Origin: an uncultured Chlamydiaceae bacterium
Lineage (GTDB): Bacteria > Chlamydiota > Chlamydiia > Chlamydiales > Parachlamydiaceae
Assembly: GCA_945957185.1 (NCBI GenBank)
Contig: CAMFKA010000056.1
Location: 1 to 10,860 of the forward strand
DNA: 10,860 bases
Direction: 5' to 3'
Numbering within the stretch: the first letter of the stretch is position 1; each line of letters starts with the position of its first letter. Below, piece by piece: positions 1 to 6,649 of the stretch. The position numbers were made by a program, and so were the translations under genes. The notes beneath the pieces were generated by a model. That model saw only the letters and a program-made list of their open reading frames with translations, searched no databases and was not told where the DNA came from.

Positions 1-532
1 CGTTAATCCGGTACGTTGAAAAACAAAAATCTTGCCCCAGTTCGATCATGGTCTCCAAAATTAAGTGAAAGTCATCTAGGTTTCCTAATAGGTTAAAAGG
101 GAAAAAAATAAGAGTCTTTCCTTGTAATACAGGGAAATTATCTCTCGTAATATCGTTTATGGAGAAGACATAGGCACAGGCCTTGCTTTGAAAATTCTTT
201 TTCTTAATAACAGAGTTAGACTCCTCGACATAACGAGGATTGATATCGATGCCATAGAATTTTCGACCAAGCTTTGAAACATCTACAGCACGTTTTGATA
301 TTCCACAACCTACCTCAAAAAGAGTGTCGTATTTATTGAGCATTTGTTGAAGAACAAAGCGATTTTCCTCATTTAACAATGATTTTATCCCTTCGTTATA
401 AGAAGCCGGATTCATAATCATTTCACCGCTAGGGGTGTGGTAAAACAAAGCTTTGGAATTTTCTTCCACCGCATCGCATAGTAATGAAAACATCATCGAA
501 ACTAATATAAGAAATGAACAACGACATAACAT
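1..532 (-). CDS. Class I SAM-dependent methyltransferase with N-terminal hydrophobic segment, 3' end outside window
   Basis: The frame is open from an ATG at 532 to the window edge (177 codons), so the C-terminus is missing. Residues about 71-82 (LFEVGCGISKRA) form the glycine-rich SAM-binding motif I of Rossmann methyltransferases, and YGIDINPR (about 93-100) is the following acidic motif. FFPFNLLGN further on fits the motif IV/post-IV region. The first 22 residues (MLCRCSFLILVSMMFSLLCDA) look like a signal peptide or membrane anchor, which is unusual for a methyltransferase; Met13/14 or Met38/40 are possible cytosolic starts. The 532 start is favoured by an AAGGA Shine-Dalgarno-like stretch about 10 nt upstream. 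The substrate cannot be told from the sequence. It lies 101 bp downstream of the CsaA-like gene on the same strand, with no clear promoter of its own. Confidence 0.8.
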   Translation of the reverse strand, partial: MLCRCSFLILVSMMFSLLCDAVEENSKALFYHTPSGEMIMNPASYNEGIKSLLNEENRFVLQQMLNKYDTLFEVGCGISKRAVDVSKLGRKFYGIDINPRYVEESNSVIKKKNFQSKACAYVFSINDITRDNFPVLQGKTLIFFPFNLLGNLDDFHLILETMIELGQDFCFSTYRIN

Positions 533-540
533 AAATAGAC

Positions 541-560
541 ATCCTTTGTAAAATAAGGAT
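541..560 (-). promoter_or_regulatory. Small inverted repeat covering the methyltransferase ribosome binding site
   Basis: ATCCTT and AAGGAT form 6-bp arms around an 8-nt loop just upstream of the methyltransferase start at 532. On the minus strand the AAGGAT arm is the Shine-Dalgarno-like sequence, so pairing would hide it. The stem is short and A+U-rich, so this may be chance. Confidence 0.25.
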
Positions 561-569
561 ATGGTGGAA

Positions 570-585
570 AAGTCATAAATGACTT
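570..585. promoter_or_regulatory. 16-bp palindrome between CsaA-like and methyltransferase genes
   Basis: AAGTCAT and ATGACTT are perfect 7-bp arms separated by AA. On the minus strand the palindrome is followed by TTTTCC, so it could be a weak terminator after the CsaA-like gene. It could equally be a protein-binding site ahead of the methyltransferase. The U-tract is too short for a confident terminator call. Confidence 0.25.
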
Positions 586-633
586 GAGCGGGCACCGCAA
601 CGGTTTATCAATTGCAATGACCGCTTTGTTACA

Positions 634-1344
634 TTAAAACAATATAACACCGTTATCAACTCTGGAATCCACTCCAAAGGGGACATACTTTCCTTCGTGT
701 GAAAATGCCAACACATGATGATCGAGCTCGGGATCAGTAACACACTCTCCTTTCAGATTGATCAAAACAGGCACTTGCGTTCCTTCGATCTCCTTAGCGA
801 TGTTTGAATCGATATCCGTGATCATTGACTTTTTAGTCCCTAATTCACCTAAATCAAGCGTCGCATGATAAGAGTTGCTACCAACACTTATGGGGCTCAA
901 TTCTGTAATTGTTGCACAACGCACATCTGCAGCGGCAAAAGTATCGTAAACAATTTGTGGTTTGACTTTCCCTTCATCATCCGTAGACAAACGTAGACCT
1001 AACTCCACACTACGTTTACGGGTGTTTAAGAGAAATACATGACCATTGGCATCGGGAAACCCTACAATCAAAATTTCGGAGTTAAAGCCGGCAATCTTTC
1101 TTGGAGGAAGATTAGTCACACAAAGAACTGATTTTTCAAAAAGCTCTTCCACTTTATAGTTATAAGGCAGTTGCGCAGAAGATTGTTTAGTTCCGGTAGC
1201 TCCAAAATTCACGACTACTTTGTATGACGGGTTTCGAGCTTTCGGAAATGTCTCTACTTTCGTAATTTGTCCGATACAAAATTCAATTTGAGAGAATGCA
1301 GAAAAACAGATGGGTACCTTTGCTTGTGATACTAATGAGGCCAT
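634..1344 (-). CDS. Tandem CsaA-type tRNA-binding-domain protein
   Basis: 236 residues containing two copies of the CsaA/Arc1p-type tRNA-binding OB-fold. The first copy (about 16-108) matches the CsaA family clearly: the KQSSAQL segment (53-59), NLPPRKIAGF (78-87) and EILIVG (90-95) are its hallmarks. The second copy (about 132-236) keeps the order of strands and a TKKSMITD counterpart of the KQSSAQ motif (170-177), but has lost the NxPPRxIAGF signature, so it is degenerate. Single-domain CsaA proteins are about 110 residues and act as homodimers, with proposed export-chaperone or tRNA-binding roles; this chain may be a fused pseudo-dimer (inference). An AAGGAG site 5 nt upstream supports the ATG at 1344, and a -35/-10 pair lies at 1386-1414. 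No aminoacyl-tRNA synthetase domain is attached. The family call is firm; the cellular role is unknown. Confidence 0.85.
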   Translation of the reverse strand: MASLVSQAKVPICFSAFSQIEFCIGQITKVETFPKARNPSYKVVVNFGATGTKQSSAQLPYNYKVEELFEKSVLCVTNLPPRKIAGFNSEILIVGFPDANGHVFLLNTRKRSVELGLRLSTDDEGKVKPQIVYDTFAAADVRCATITELSPISVGSNSYHATLDLGELGTKKSMITDIDSNIAKEIEGTQVPVLINLKGECVTDPELDHHVLAFSHEGKYVPFGVDSRVDNGVILF

Positions 1345-1385
1345 AAAAGCTCCTTGTTAATGTGTAAACGAGTAATTGGTTTGCA

Positions 1386-1414
1386 AAGGTAGAGGAATCG
1401 TGCTGCTTTGTCAA
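1386..1414 (-). promoter_or_regulatory. Promoter of the CsaA-like gene
   Basis: On the minus strand, a consensus -35 box TTGACA (1409-1414) is separated by exactly 17 bp from TACCTT (1386-1391). The -10 box is poor (3 of 6 consensus bases), but the -35 and spacing are ideal. The predicted start near 1379 leaves a leader of about 35 nt before the ATG at 1344. Confidence 0.55.
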
Positions 1415-1518
1415 ATGTTTTTTATAAAACATGGCTTAAGCACCAATCTGAGTGATCTTAAAGATCTATTAATCAAGTGTTTGCAGAATTAAAAAAATTA
1501 TACTACAATTAATAAAAA

Positions 1519-2655
1519 TTAATGTGATGACTCACTGAATAAGCTTATTTGTGCTTTCAAAGATAAAATCCTGCTGACAGCTTCATCAACTCTCGTTTCT
1601 AAAATTCTTCCCTCTACAAGAGCTTCTAAAATAGCATGATGAATGGTAGCAACCTCTTGAGGGGACAAAACGGTCGATTGTATAGAACCCTCCAACCTTC
1701 TACCCCCAAGCAAAAGAACATCGCAGCCCGCGTTCAGTGCTGCTATAGCTGCCTCCGCAATATTACCATTAGTTTCACAAAGAACCCCTGCCATTGTCAG
1801 TGAATCTGAAATGATGACTCCTTTAAAGCCCAACTCCTCACGCAGGTACGACAACGTCCTTTTTGATAAAGTAGAACAGTGGTCTGAATCCAAGGCCGGT
1901 ACCATCAAATGCGCTGTCATAATAGCTTCGGTTTGATTAACCAAATGTTTAAATGGAACCAGCTCGTTACATTCCATCTCAGCAAGGCTTTTGTCGATGA
2001 CGGGAAGCGAATAATGAGAGTCGCTCGCAGTATCGCCATGACCAGGATAATGCTTTAATGTCGTTGCGATGCCGGCAGCATGGAACCCCTCAAGTACCAC
2101 TTGTCCAAATTGAGTGACTAGGTGAGGATCACTTCCGTAAGAGCGTGAGCCTATGACCGGATTGTTTGGATTCGAATTCACATCTACAACGGGAGCTAAA
2201 TTTAAATTAATGCCCACACCCCCCATCTCCAAACCCATGAGAAACGCCATCGATTTAGCACATTCAAAATCCCCTTGCGCACCTAATGCCCCTGCGCCCG
2301 GAAAAGCAGTAAATCCCTCTCCCTTTAATCGCGTTACAACACCTCCCTCCTGATCCACAGCAATTAACAATGGTATCTGTGTAGAGCTGTCTCGAGCAAA
2401 CTCTTGCAGCCCATTGCTCAACGTTTGCACCTGACAAGGTGAGTGAAGCCCATTTGACGCGTTATAATAGATGATTCCTCCAACATGCGTTTCTTGGATA
2501 AGTGCTTTTGCATCGTCATTAGCTTCTAAGCCAATAAAGCAAGGCATCAAAAGTTGACCCACTTTCTCTTCTATAGTCATGTGATCGATCGAAAACCCAC
2601 AAAGGGTAGAAACAAGAAATAAAACACCTATAAAACTAAGCCCAGGAATGCCCAT
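1519..2655 (-). CDS. nagZ: Exported family-3 beta-N-acetylhexosaminidase (NagZ-like)
   Basis: 378 residues, glycoside hydrolase family 3, catalytic TIM-barrel only. KHYPGHGDTASDSH (201-214) is the NagZ signature; Asp212-His214 would be the acid/base dyad and Asp284 (IISDSLTMAG) the nucleophile. DQEGG (101-105) and NPVIGSRSYG (165-174) complete the substrate site. NagZ removes N-acetylglucosamine from muropeptides during peptidoglycan recycling. Residues 1-22 form a signal peptide, so the protein should be exported, unlike the cytoplasmic enzyme of most Gram-negatives; the DQEGGxVTRL form is the one I associate with exported Bacillus NagZ. There is no canonical lipobox, although Cys19 lies near the cleavage region. 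It lacks the C-terminal domain of Bacillus NagZ. A GAGGT site precedes the ATG at 2655. The gene is divergent from the outer-membrane barrel gene. Confidence 0.92.
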   Translation of the reverse strand: MGIPGLSFIGVLFLVSTLCGFSIDHMTIEEKVGQLLMPCFIGLEANDDAKALIQETHVGGIIYYNASNGLHSPCQVQTLSNGLQEFARDSSTQIPLLIAVDQEGGVVTRLKGEGFTAFPGAGALGAQGDFECAKSMAFLMGLEMGGVGINLNLAPVVDVNSNPNNPVIGSRSYGSDPHLVTQFGQVVLEGFHAAGIATTLKHYPGHGDTASDSHYSLPVIDKSLAEMECNELVPFKHLVNQTEAIMTAHLMVPALDSDHCSTLSKRTLSYLREELGFKGVIISDSLTMAGVLCETNGNIAEAAIAALNAGCDVLLLGGRRLEGSIQSTVLSPQEVATIHHAILEALVEGRILETRVDEAVSRILSLKAQISLFSESSH

Positions 2656-2710
2656 AATCTACCTCACTTTCGGAATGGATATGATGCAGCAAATATTGAT
2701 TCCCAAAAAT

Positions 2711-2723
2711 AACAAATTTTGTT
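2711..2723. promoter_or_regulatory. Palindrome in the divergent nagZ / outer-membrane-protein promoter region
   Basis: AACAAA and TTTGTT are perfect 6-bp arms around a single central T, placed in the 81-bp region between the divergent starts at 2655 and 2737. It could be an operator, but A/T-rich palindromes of this size arise by chance. I could not identify a good -35/-10 pair in either direction here. Confidence 0.25.
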
Positions 2724-2736
2724 TTCCTCAATTTTC

Positions 2737-3393
2737 ATGCAATTAAACGAAGTGTGGCCAAAGTTGAAAAATTTTCGTTCTTCTTACTTTTTGATAATAG
2801 GGTATGCAGCATTGCTATTGTGCTCGGCATCTCTCTCTGCAATATGCTCAACAAGATCACCGACAGTAGAAGCAAAAGCCGGTTATTTCCTATTCACCGA
2901 CTCCAAAATGCGGAAAGTGTATCGTCAAGGGGGAGTAGACCTTCAAGTCTGTGGATCATACCCTGTTTTCCAATGTATGAATCGAATACAGTTAGCAGTT
3001 TATGGGGCTGTAGAGTATCTCTATTGCAAAGGGCATTCACTAAGTGCTCATCAAGGGACATCTTTTACAGCGGTACCGGTCAATCTAGGAGTTCAATCAA
3101 GTGCTTACTTGACTCCCTGCATGCGTTACTACATCACTTTGGGCCCTCGTTTCTTCTATTGCAGACAACGTAATCACTCGGATGATGTCAGCAAAAGCAA
3201 TTCAAGGAATGGGGTGGGAGCATTTGCAAACGTGGGCATGAATTATAACCTGAGCGAGCGGATATTTCTTGATCTCTTTTGCGAATATTCGTACGCACAA
3301 ACTCATTTTCATACAAAAAAAGCCGAAGTTTATACCCGATCTATCCAAATTGGTGGCTTCACCTTTGGCGGCGGCTTGGGCTACAGCTTCTAA
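2737..3393 (+). CDS. Cysteine-rich outer-membrane beta-barrel protein
   Basis: 218 residues from the ATG at 2737. Residues 17-35 are a hydrophobic signal sequence with a likely cleavage after LSA (35). The mature part is rich in alternating aromatic/hydrophobic strands (VEAKAGYFLF, LAVYGAVEYLY, YYITLGPRFFYC, IQIGGFTFGGGLGYSF) and ends in Phe, the C-terminal signature recognised by the BAM complex. The size suggests an 8-stranded barrel of the OmpA/OmpX class. The mature chain has seven cysteines, exceptional for such barrels; disulfide-linked outer-membrane proteins are typical of chlamydiae. The frame also opens at a TTG (2719), and neither start has a clear Shine-Dalgarno site, so the start is uncertain. 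It converges on the DUF952 gene, with 8 bp between the stop codons. Ligand and function are unknown. Confidence 0.8.
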   Translation: MQLNEVWPKLKNFRSSYFLIIGYAALLLCSASLSAICSTRSPTVEAKAGYFLFTDSKMRKVYRQGGVDLQVCGSYPVFQCMNRIQLAVYGAVEYLYCKGHSLSAHQGTSFTAVPVNLGVQSSAYLTPCMRYYITLGPRFFYCRQRNHSDDVSKSNSRNGVGAFANVGMNYNLSERIFLDLFCEYSYAQTHFHTKKAEVYTRSIQIGGFTFGGGLGYSF

Positions 3394-3401
3394 TTTTTTT
3401 A

Positions 3402-3719
3402 TTATGAATGAATATGTGTCGCTACAACGGCATTAAGCTCAATCTTTCCGTCATAAAGGTGATAGTACCGGTTTGAGCCCCCCGGATTAGCTTCATAAAC
3501 CAAACGACCGCTCAATAGCCCCGTGTCAAGCTTTAAAATGAGATAACTTTTCCCTTTCCAGAATTTTTGAGCGACATGATCAAGCTGATCTTCAGTCGCA
3601 AGATGAATAAAGTCATTGTCGATAAAGGAACAGACCACCTCACCATCAAGCAAACTTTCTTGCCACTCTTCGGGTGAAACAATTTTATATAAATAGTGGG
3701 GAGTGTGATTATTTTTCAT
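3402..3719 (-). CDS. DUF952 family small protein
   Basis: 105 residues from the ATG at 3719. The sequence matches the DUF952 (COG3502) family: the N-terminal YLYKIVSPEEW, central DNDFIHLATEDQL and C-terminal NRYYHLYDGKIELNAVV blocks are its conserved segments. The family has no established biochemical role and its proteins are usually about 100-120 residues, so this one is full length. The frame continues upstream to a TTG at 3752 that overlaps the previous gene by 11 bp, but conservation begins after the ATG. The gene starts 22 bp after the stop of the secreted-protein gene and is probably translated from the same transcript. The Shine-Dalgarno site is weak (CAGGTT, rather distant). Confidence 0.85.
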   Translation of the reverse strand: MKNNHTPHYLYKIVSPEEWQESLLDGEVVCSFIDNDFIHLATEDQLDHVAQKFWKGKSYLILKLDTGLLSGRLVYEANPGGSNRYYHLYDGKIELNAVVATHIHS

Positions 3720-3741
3720 GTATAGAATCGAACCTGAAGTC

Positions 3742-4320
3742 CTATGGGTCAAAAGGGAGCTTTACGGGAGGCTTAGACAGTTCTGTGATCATCGGACCTA
3801 CAAGGGTCGGAATGTCGATAATAAACTTCTCAATGGTATCTTGAGAGTCCACTTTCTCATAGACTCTTCGTGCAAGCTGATAGCTTACAATCCCTTTGGG
3901 CACTTTGGAATAGACGAAAACATTATGCTCCAAAAAAAGCTCTTTTGAAGGTGTTCCAAGATTAGAAATAAGAAAATCAACTGCAACCAACCCATTTTGG
4001 GGGTTACTTAAAATTCGTCCATTGGCGACAACATCTCCCTCGGCTTTCTTTTTCAGGACGTTATCTAGCACTTCCTGTGTGGTAGCTGTCAAATCAATAT
4101 CTGTTCCGGGGATAAACCGAACAGCAAACAAGAGTCTCCAATTATCCCACGTTTCTCCTTGAGGGATATATTCAGCAATAAATCCTTGTTGTGCATTCCC
4201 TTGCTGATCTTTGAGAGTAAGTTCCTGATTCATCAACACTATTTTTTCTGGCAACGGAGCAGCCCAAGAAACACTGCAAAGGCATAGAGCAAAAACAAAT
4301 GCAAAAACGAATTTTTTCAT
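3742..4320 (-). CDS. Secreted protein of unknown function
   Basis: 192 residues. MKKFVFAFVFALCLCSVSWA is a textbook Sec signal peptide with cleavage after Ala20, leaving a cysteine-free mature protein of 172 residues likely to be periplasmic or surface-exposed. I do not recognise a named family. The segment FIAEYIPQGETWDNWRLLF (about 48-66) resembles a motif I have seen in uncharacterised secreted proteins of gamma-proteobacteria, but I cannot assign a function. The chain ends in a proline-rich tail (KPPVKLPFDP). A CAGGA site lies about 11 nt before the ATG, and a promoter sits inside the end of the preceding gene (4361-4389), so it can be expressed separately from its neighbour. The DUF952 gene follows 22 bp downstream. 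Confidence 0.8.
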   Translation of the reverse strand: MKKFVFAFVFALCLCSVSWAAPLPEKIVLMNQELTLKDQQGNAQQGFIAEYIPQGETWDNWRLLFAVRFIPGTDIDLTATTQEVLDNVLKKKAEGDVVANGRILSNPQNGLVAVDFLISNLGTPSKELFLEHNVFVYSKVPKGIVSYQLARRVYEKVDSQDTIEKFIIDIPTLVGPMITELSKPPVKLPFDP

Positions 4321-4353
4321 TTTAAATATTCCTGTTAATTTGTCTGATAGAGT

Positions 4354-5085
4354 TTAAGGCACTATAATGGTTGGGAGTCTGTTTAGCAATTGCTGTTTGA
4401 AATCTCTCCAATCATCTACCAGCACATCAAGTTCAGTCTGTGGAAGATTGAGAACTCTTGTAACAGCCGAAAAATGACTGTCGAATACTATATCAGACTC
4501 ATTCTGGAACGTTCTTTTGAGAGCTAAATATCTCTCTTTCAATCTAAAAAGGTCTGTTTGGTCTTCTTTCGTAAAAATTGTGAATTCTATCAATAGATTA
4601 AAGGGAGAATTATAATCGTGTGGAAAGTTTATGGGCGTATTATCTACTTCAAGTGTTTGCTTCATCGCTTCCACAGTACTACCAATGTCAGTTTTCAACA
4701 ACCCAAATACCCTAGATAAATGATTTGCTTTAATAACATCATAAATGATGCCTCCTATAGACGACACAATAGTAAAAATGTATCCAAAAGCACCTTCAGG
4801 AGCACCGGCTTCTATACAAGGGTTTCCATTTGGGCAGTGCCAAGGCACATTAGGATTACCTGTTGAAGTGCAATTAGAAATTGTGTAGCAATGATGTTCA
4901 GCCTCATTGCCCGCATGAATCATATAGATTCCGGAACCCAAGATTGCAAGAGCGACAGAATTGATAAGGACGAGTTGTAGTATTAGTCCATTTTTTTCTT
5001 TTTTTAATTTCTCTTTGTTTTCTAAAGGTACATTGTCACCAGAAACGGCGTGATAGTGCACTGAGGATGAAGGAACCGACGACAT
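4354..5085 (-). CDS. Two-helix membrane protein with four-cysteine extracytoplasmic loop
   Basis: 243 residues from the ATG at 5085; no family recognised. A basic N-terminal tail (KEKLKKEKNG) precedes a first membrane helix (about 34-56). A 41-residue loop with Cys66, Cys72, Cys84 and Cys90 follows, then a second helix (about 98-117) and a charged, probably helical C-terminal domain of about 125 residues. By the positive-inside rule both ends are cytoplasmic and the loop outside, where two disulfides are possible. Two helices recall chlamydial inclusion-membrane (Inc) proteins, but the loop is longer than a typical Inc hairpin, so that label is speculative. The frame extends to a GTG at 5115, but the promoter at 5116-5144 would start the transcript downstream of it, and AAAGGGG sits 5 nt before the ATG at 5085. 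Confidence 0.8.
   Translation of the reverse strand: MSSVPSSSVHYHAVSGDNVPLENKEKLKKEKNGLILQLVLINSVALAILGSGIYMIHAGNEAEHHCYTISNCTSTGNPNVPWHCPNGNPCIEAGAPEGAFGYIFTIVSSIGGIIYDVIKANHLSRVFGLLKTDIGSTVEAMKQTLEVDNTPINFPHDYNSPFNLLIEFTIFTKEDQTDLFRLKERYLALKRTFQNESDIVFDSHFSAVTRVLNLPQTELDVLVDDWRDFKQQLLNRLPTIIVP
4361..4389 (-). promoter_or_regulatory. Internal promoter for the secreted-protein / DUF952 pair
   Basis: On the minus strand TTGCTA (4384-4389, 4 of 6 consensus) is followed after 17 bp by TATAGT (4361-4366, 5 of 6). It lies within the last codons of the membrane-protein gene, and transcription would begin near its stop codon, about 34 nt before the ATG at 4320. Confidence 0.5.
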
Positions 5086-5090
5086 ATAAA

Positions 5091-5097
5091 CCCCTTT
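5091..5097 (-). promoter_or_regulatory. Ribosome binding site deciding the start of the membrane-protein gene
   Basis: AAAGGGG on the minus strand, 5 nt before the ATG at 5085. The alternative GTG at 5115 has no comparable site. Confidence 0.6.
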
Positions 5098-5115
5098 GAT
5101 ATTGAGTAACCGCAC

Positions 5116-5144
5116 ATCTTATAAATATGCAAACTTCGAGTCAA
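5116..5144 (-). promoter_or_regulatory. Promoter of the membrane-protein gene
   Basis: On the minus strand TTGACT (5139-5144) is separated by 17 bp from TAAGAT (5116-5121). It lies in the 79-bp gap after the transglutaminase-like gene. The predicted start near 5109 gives a leader of about 24 nt. Confidence 0.65.
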
Positions 5145-5164
5145 GATAATCGGAGGGCGGGTTC

Positions 5165-6574
5165 TTATTCTGATGACGTTTCTGCAAACTGGAAGCCGGC
5201 GGCTAACAAAGTGTCTTCAAAAGACTGTATTGTATGCAATTGAGCTAGAAATTTTCTGTCAATTTTCTCTTCCAGAACCTTTGCTACAAGCTTGGCTTTG
5301 AGTCCTCGACACGATTTAAGCAAAAAACCTTCCATAAACTGATCTTTTATTTCCATAGGAATAGTATAATAGAGATACAAATACTTATTTACATTTCTGT
5401 CGAACAAGCTTGGGGCACTCTGTTCAGAAATTAACTTGATATCTTCCGGTGTCATTTCCTGGTTGTATGATTCCGCCAATAGCGTATAAATTTGATTTTC
5501 TGTCATGGGGGATTTAAAACCGTGGGCTATAAAAAGTTGCTCTCCATCTTGATTATCACCCATATAGATAACGTTCCAACCAGATGCAAAACCCGCGGGG
5601 TGTTTATTTGCATAATGAGTTACGCCTTTAAAATGGCATTCTTCTCCGACCTTCAACGGACGCCTACCTTCTCGGCCGTTATATCGCTTGCGCGCTGCAG
5701 AAGTATAGTCTGAGAAGAGATAAATGGGAGAAAGTGGATCCGTAATACCTCTTTGAGTTATGACCAGACGGCTTATATCCAAGGAAAATAACACGTCAAA
5801 TTTTTCAGGTCCAATGACATCCAAAAGACCTTTATAATACGCTAATTGCGTTGCATTCCCACAATCTAACACCGAAGGTCCTGCTATCAGAGCATTAACC
5901 GCATCGGATGCAGATTTACCTTCTTTTAAATGAAATGTGTAACGACCTGTTTTAATAAAATATTCCGGAGATGCATAACCAGTCCAGTACTCTTCGGGCA
6001 TGTTTTCAGCTTTTTGGGATAAATACTCTTTTAAATCTGTGGGGTACCAAACTCCTGTAAACTCCTGTTGAGAGTTAGACATCATTTCGGTCATTGCGCT
6101 GATCACAGCTTTTGATAAACGCGTTTTTACTTCTAATATTCTTTCATCGGAAATTGGCTTTGACAAGACCGAAATTTGAGGAACGGGGTCATCAATCAAC
6201 TCGCTTCCTTTAGAGGAAAACATCAGAGATCCCTTCGATACATATTTAGGAATACTCGAAGTAGAAGGCTCGCTTCCACTCGGGAACGGGGAGAACTGAA
6301 TTAAATAATGACCCTCAGGACTCCTCTGTTCTTTAACGATTGGGTACCAACCATAATATTTAGAAGCTCTTTTCTTATTATAAAGAACCCTTCCAATGTC
6401 TTGGATAGTGCTTTCTCCTAAATTCTTGATAACAACGAGTTTTTCCGTCCCTTGAAACTCAATTACTGCGTCGCTGTTTAATGACTTAACGGCTTCATAG
6501 ATCAAATTTCCCGTATTAACTGCGGCGGCCCCAAAGCCTTGTCTGGAAACGTTCAAAAAATCACTCGTATTCAT
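5165..6574 (-). CDS. Transglutaminase/papain-like fold protein, Tgl-like core, putative effector
   Basis: 469 residues, no signal peptide or membrane helix. Residues about 230-370 resemble the core of Bacillus protein-glutamine gamma-glutamyltransferase Tgl. LDCGNATQLAYYKGLLDVI (236-254) aligns with Tgl's catalytic-cysteine helix (FECATA...FYKAVLD), making Cys238 the candidate nucleophile. LKVGEECHF (307-315) matches the strand GDxVYF. GWNVIYMGD (332-340) and FIAHGF (348-353) match ENAIVLGDG and YFGHGI, making His351 the candidate histidine. Tgl's Glu in the GEN motif is not preserved here (SGWN). If active it would cross-link, deamidate or cleave protein glutamine/peptide bonds; the substrate is unknown. 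The N-terminal 230 residues contain two short WYP motifs (76-78, 176-178), and about 100 residues follow the core. It has a strong promoter (6607-6635) and lies upstream of three membrane or secreted-type genes. The homology was recognised by eye and needs a profile search. Confidence 0.75.
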   Translation of the reverse strand: MNTSDFLNVSRQGFGAAAVNTGNLIYEAVKSLNSDAVIEFQGTEKLVVIKNLGESTIQDIGRVLYNKKRASKYYGWYPIVKEQRSPEGHYLIQFSPFPSGSEPSTSSIPKYVSKGSLMFSSKGSELIDDPVPQISVLSKPISDERILEVKTRLSKAVISAMTEMMSNSQQEFTGVWYPTDLKEYLSQKAENMPEEYWTGYASPEYFIKTGRYTFHLKEGKSASDAVNALIAGPSVLDCGNATQLAYYKGLLDVIGPEKFDVLFSLDISRLVITQRGITDPLSPIYLFSDYTSAARKRYNGREGRRPLKVGEECHFKGVTHYANKHPAGFASGWNVIYMGDNQDGEQLFIAHGFKSPMTENQIYTLLAESYNQEMTPEDIKLISEQSAPSLFDRNVNKYLYLYYTIPMEIKDQFMEGFLLKSCRGLKAKLVAKVLEEKIDRKFLAQLHTIQSFEDTLLAAGFQFAETSSE

Positions 6575-6606
6575 GAAAATAAACCTAAAATATATAAATT
6601 AAGGAA

Positions 6607-6635
6607 ATTATATCATCAATAGACTATAAAGTCAA
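6607..6635 (-). promoter_or_regulatory. Strong promoter of the transglutaminase-like gene
   Basis: On the minus strand TTGACT (6630-6635) stands exactly 17 bp from a perfect TATAAT (6607-6612). Transcription would begin near 6600, 26 nt before the ATG at 6574. It starts 14 bp after the stop of the HAD-like gene, so the two genes are probably separate units. This is the best promoter in the window. Confidence 0.75.
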
Positions 6636-6649
6636 TCAAAAGCTAGCAA

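Noticed and set aside
1519..2655. NagZ as a lipoprotein through Cys19
   Set aside because: The residues before the cysteine (STL) do not fit a lipobox, which needs Gly, Ala or Ser at -1.
2656..2736. sigma-70 promoters for nagZ and the outer-membrane-protein gene
   Set aside because: TTGATT at about 2697 has only a poor -10 at 17 bp (TTGTTT), and the other strand offers no better pair.
3386..3402. T-run after the outer-membrane-protein stop as a Rho-independent terminator
   Set aside because: No stable GC-rich stem precedes the seven Ts; only weak pairings are visible.
3942..3955. TTTTGAAGGTGTT resembles the inner part of the palindromic repeat end
   Set aside because: Only 13 bases match, the CGGTAT terminus is missing, and the stretch encodes an ordinary part of the secreted protein (LGTPSKEL), so it is most likely chance.
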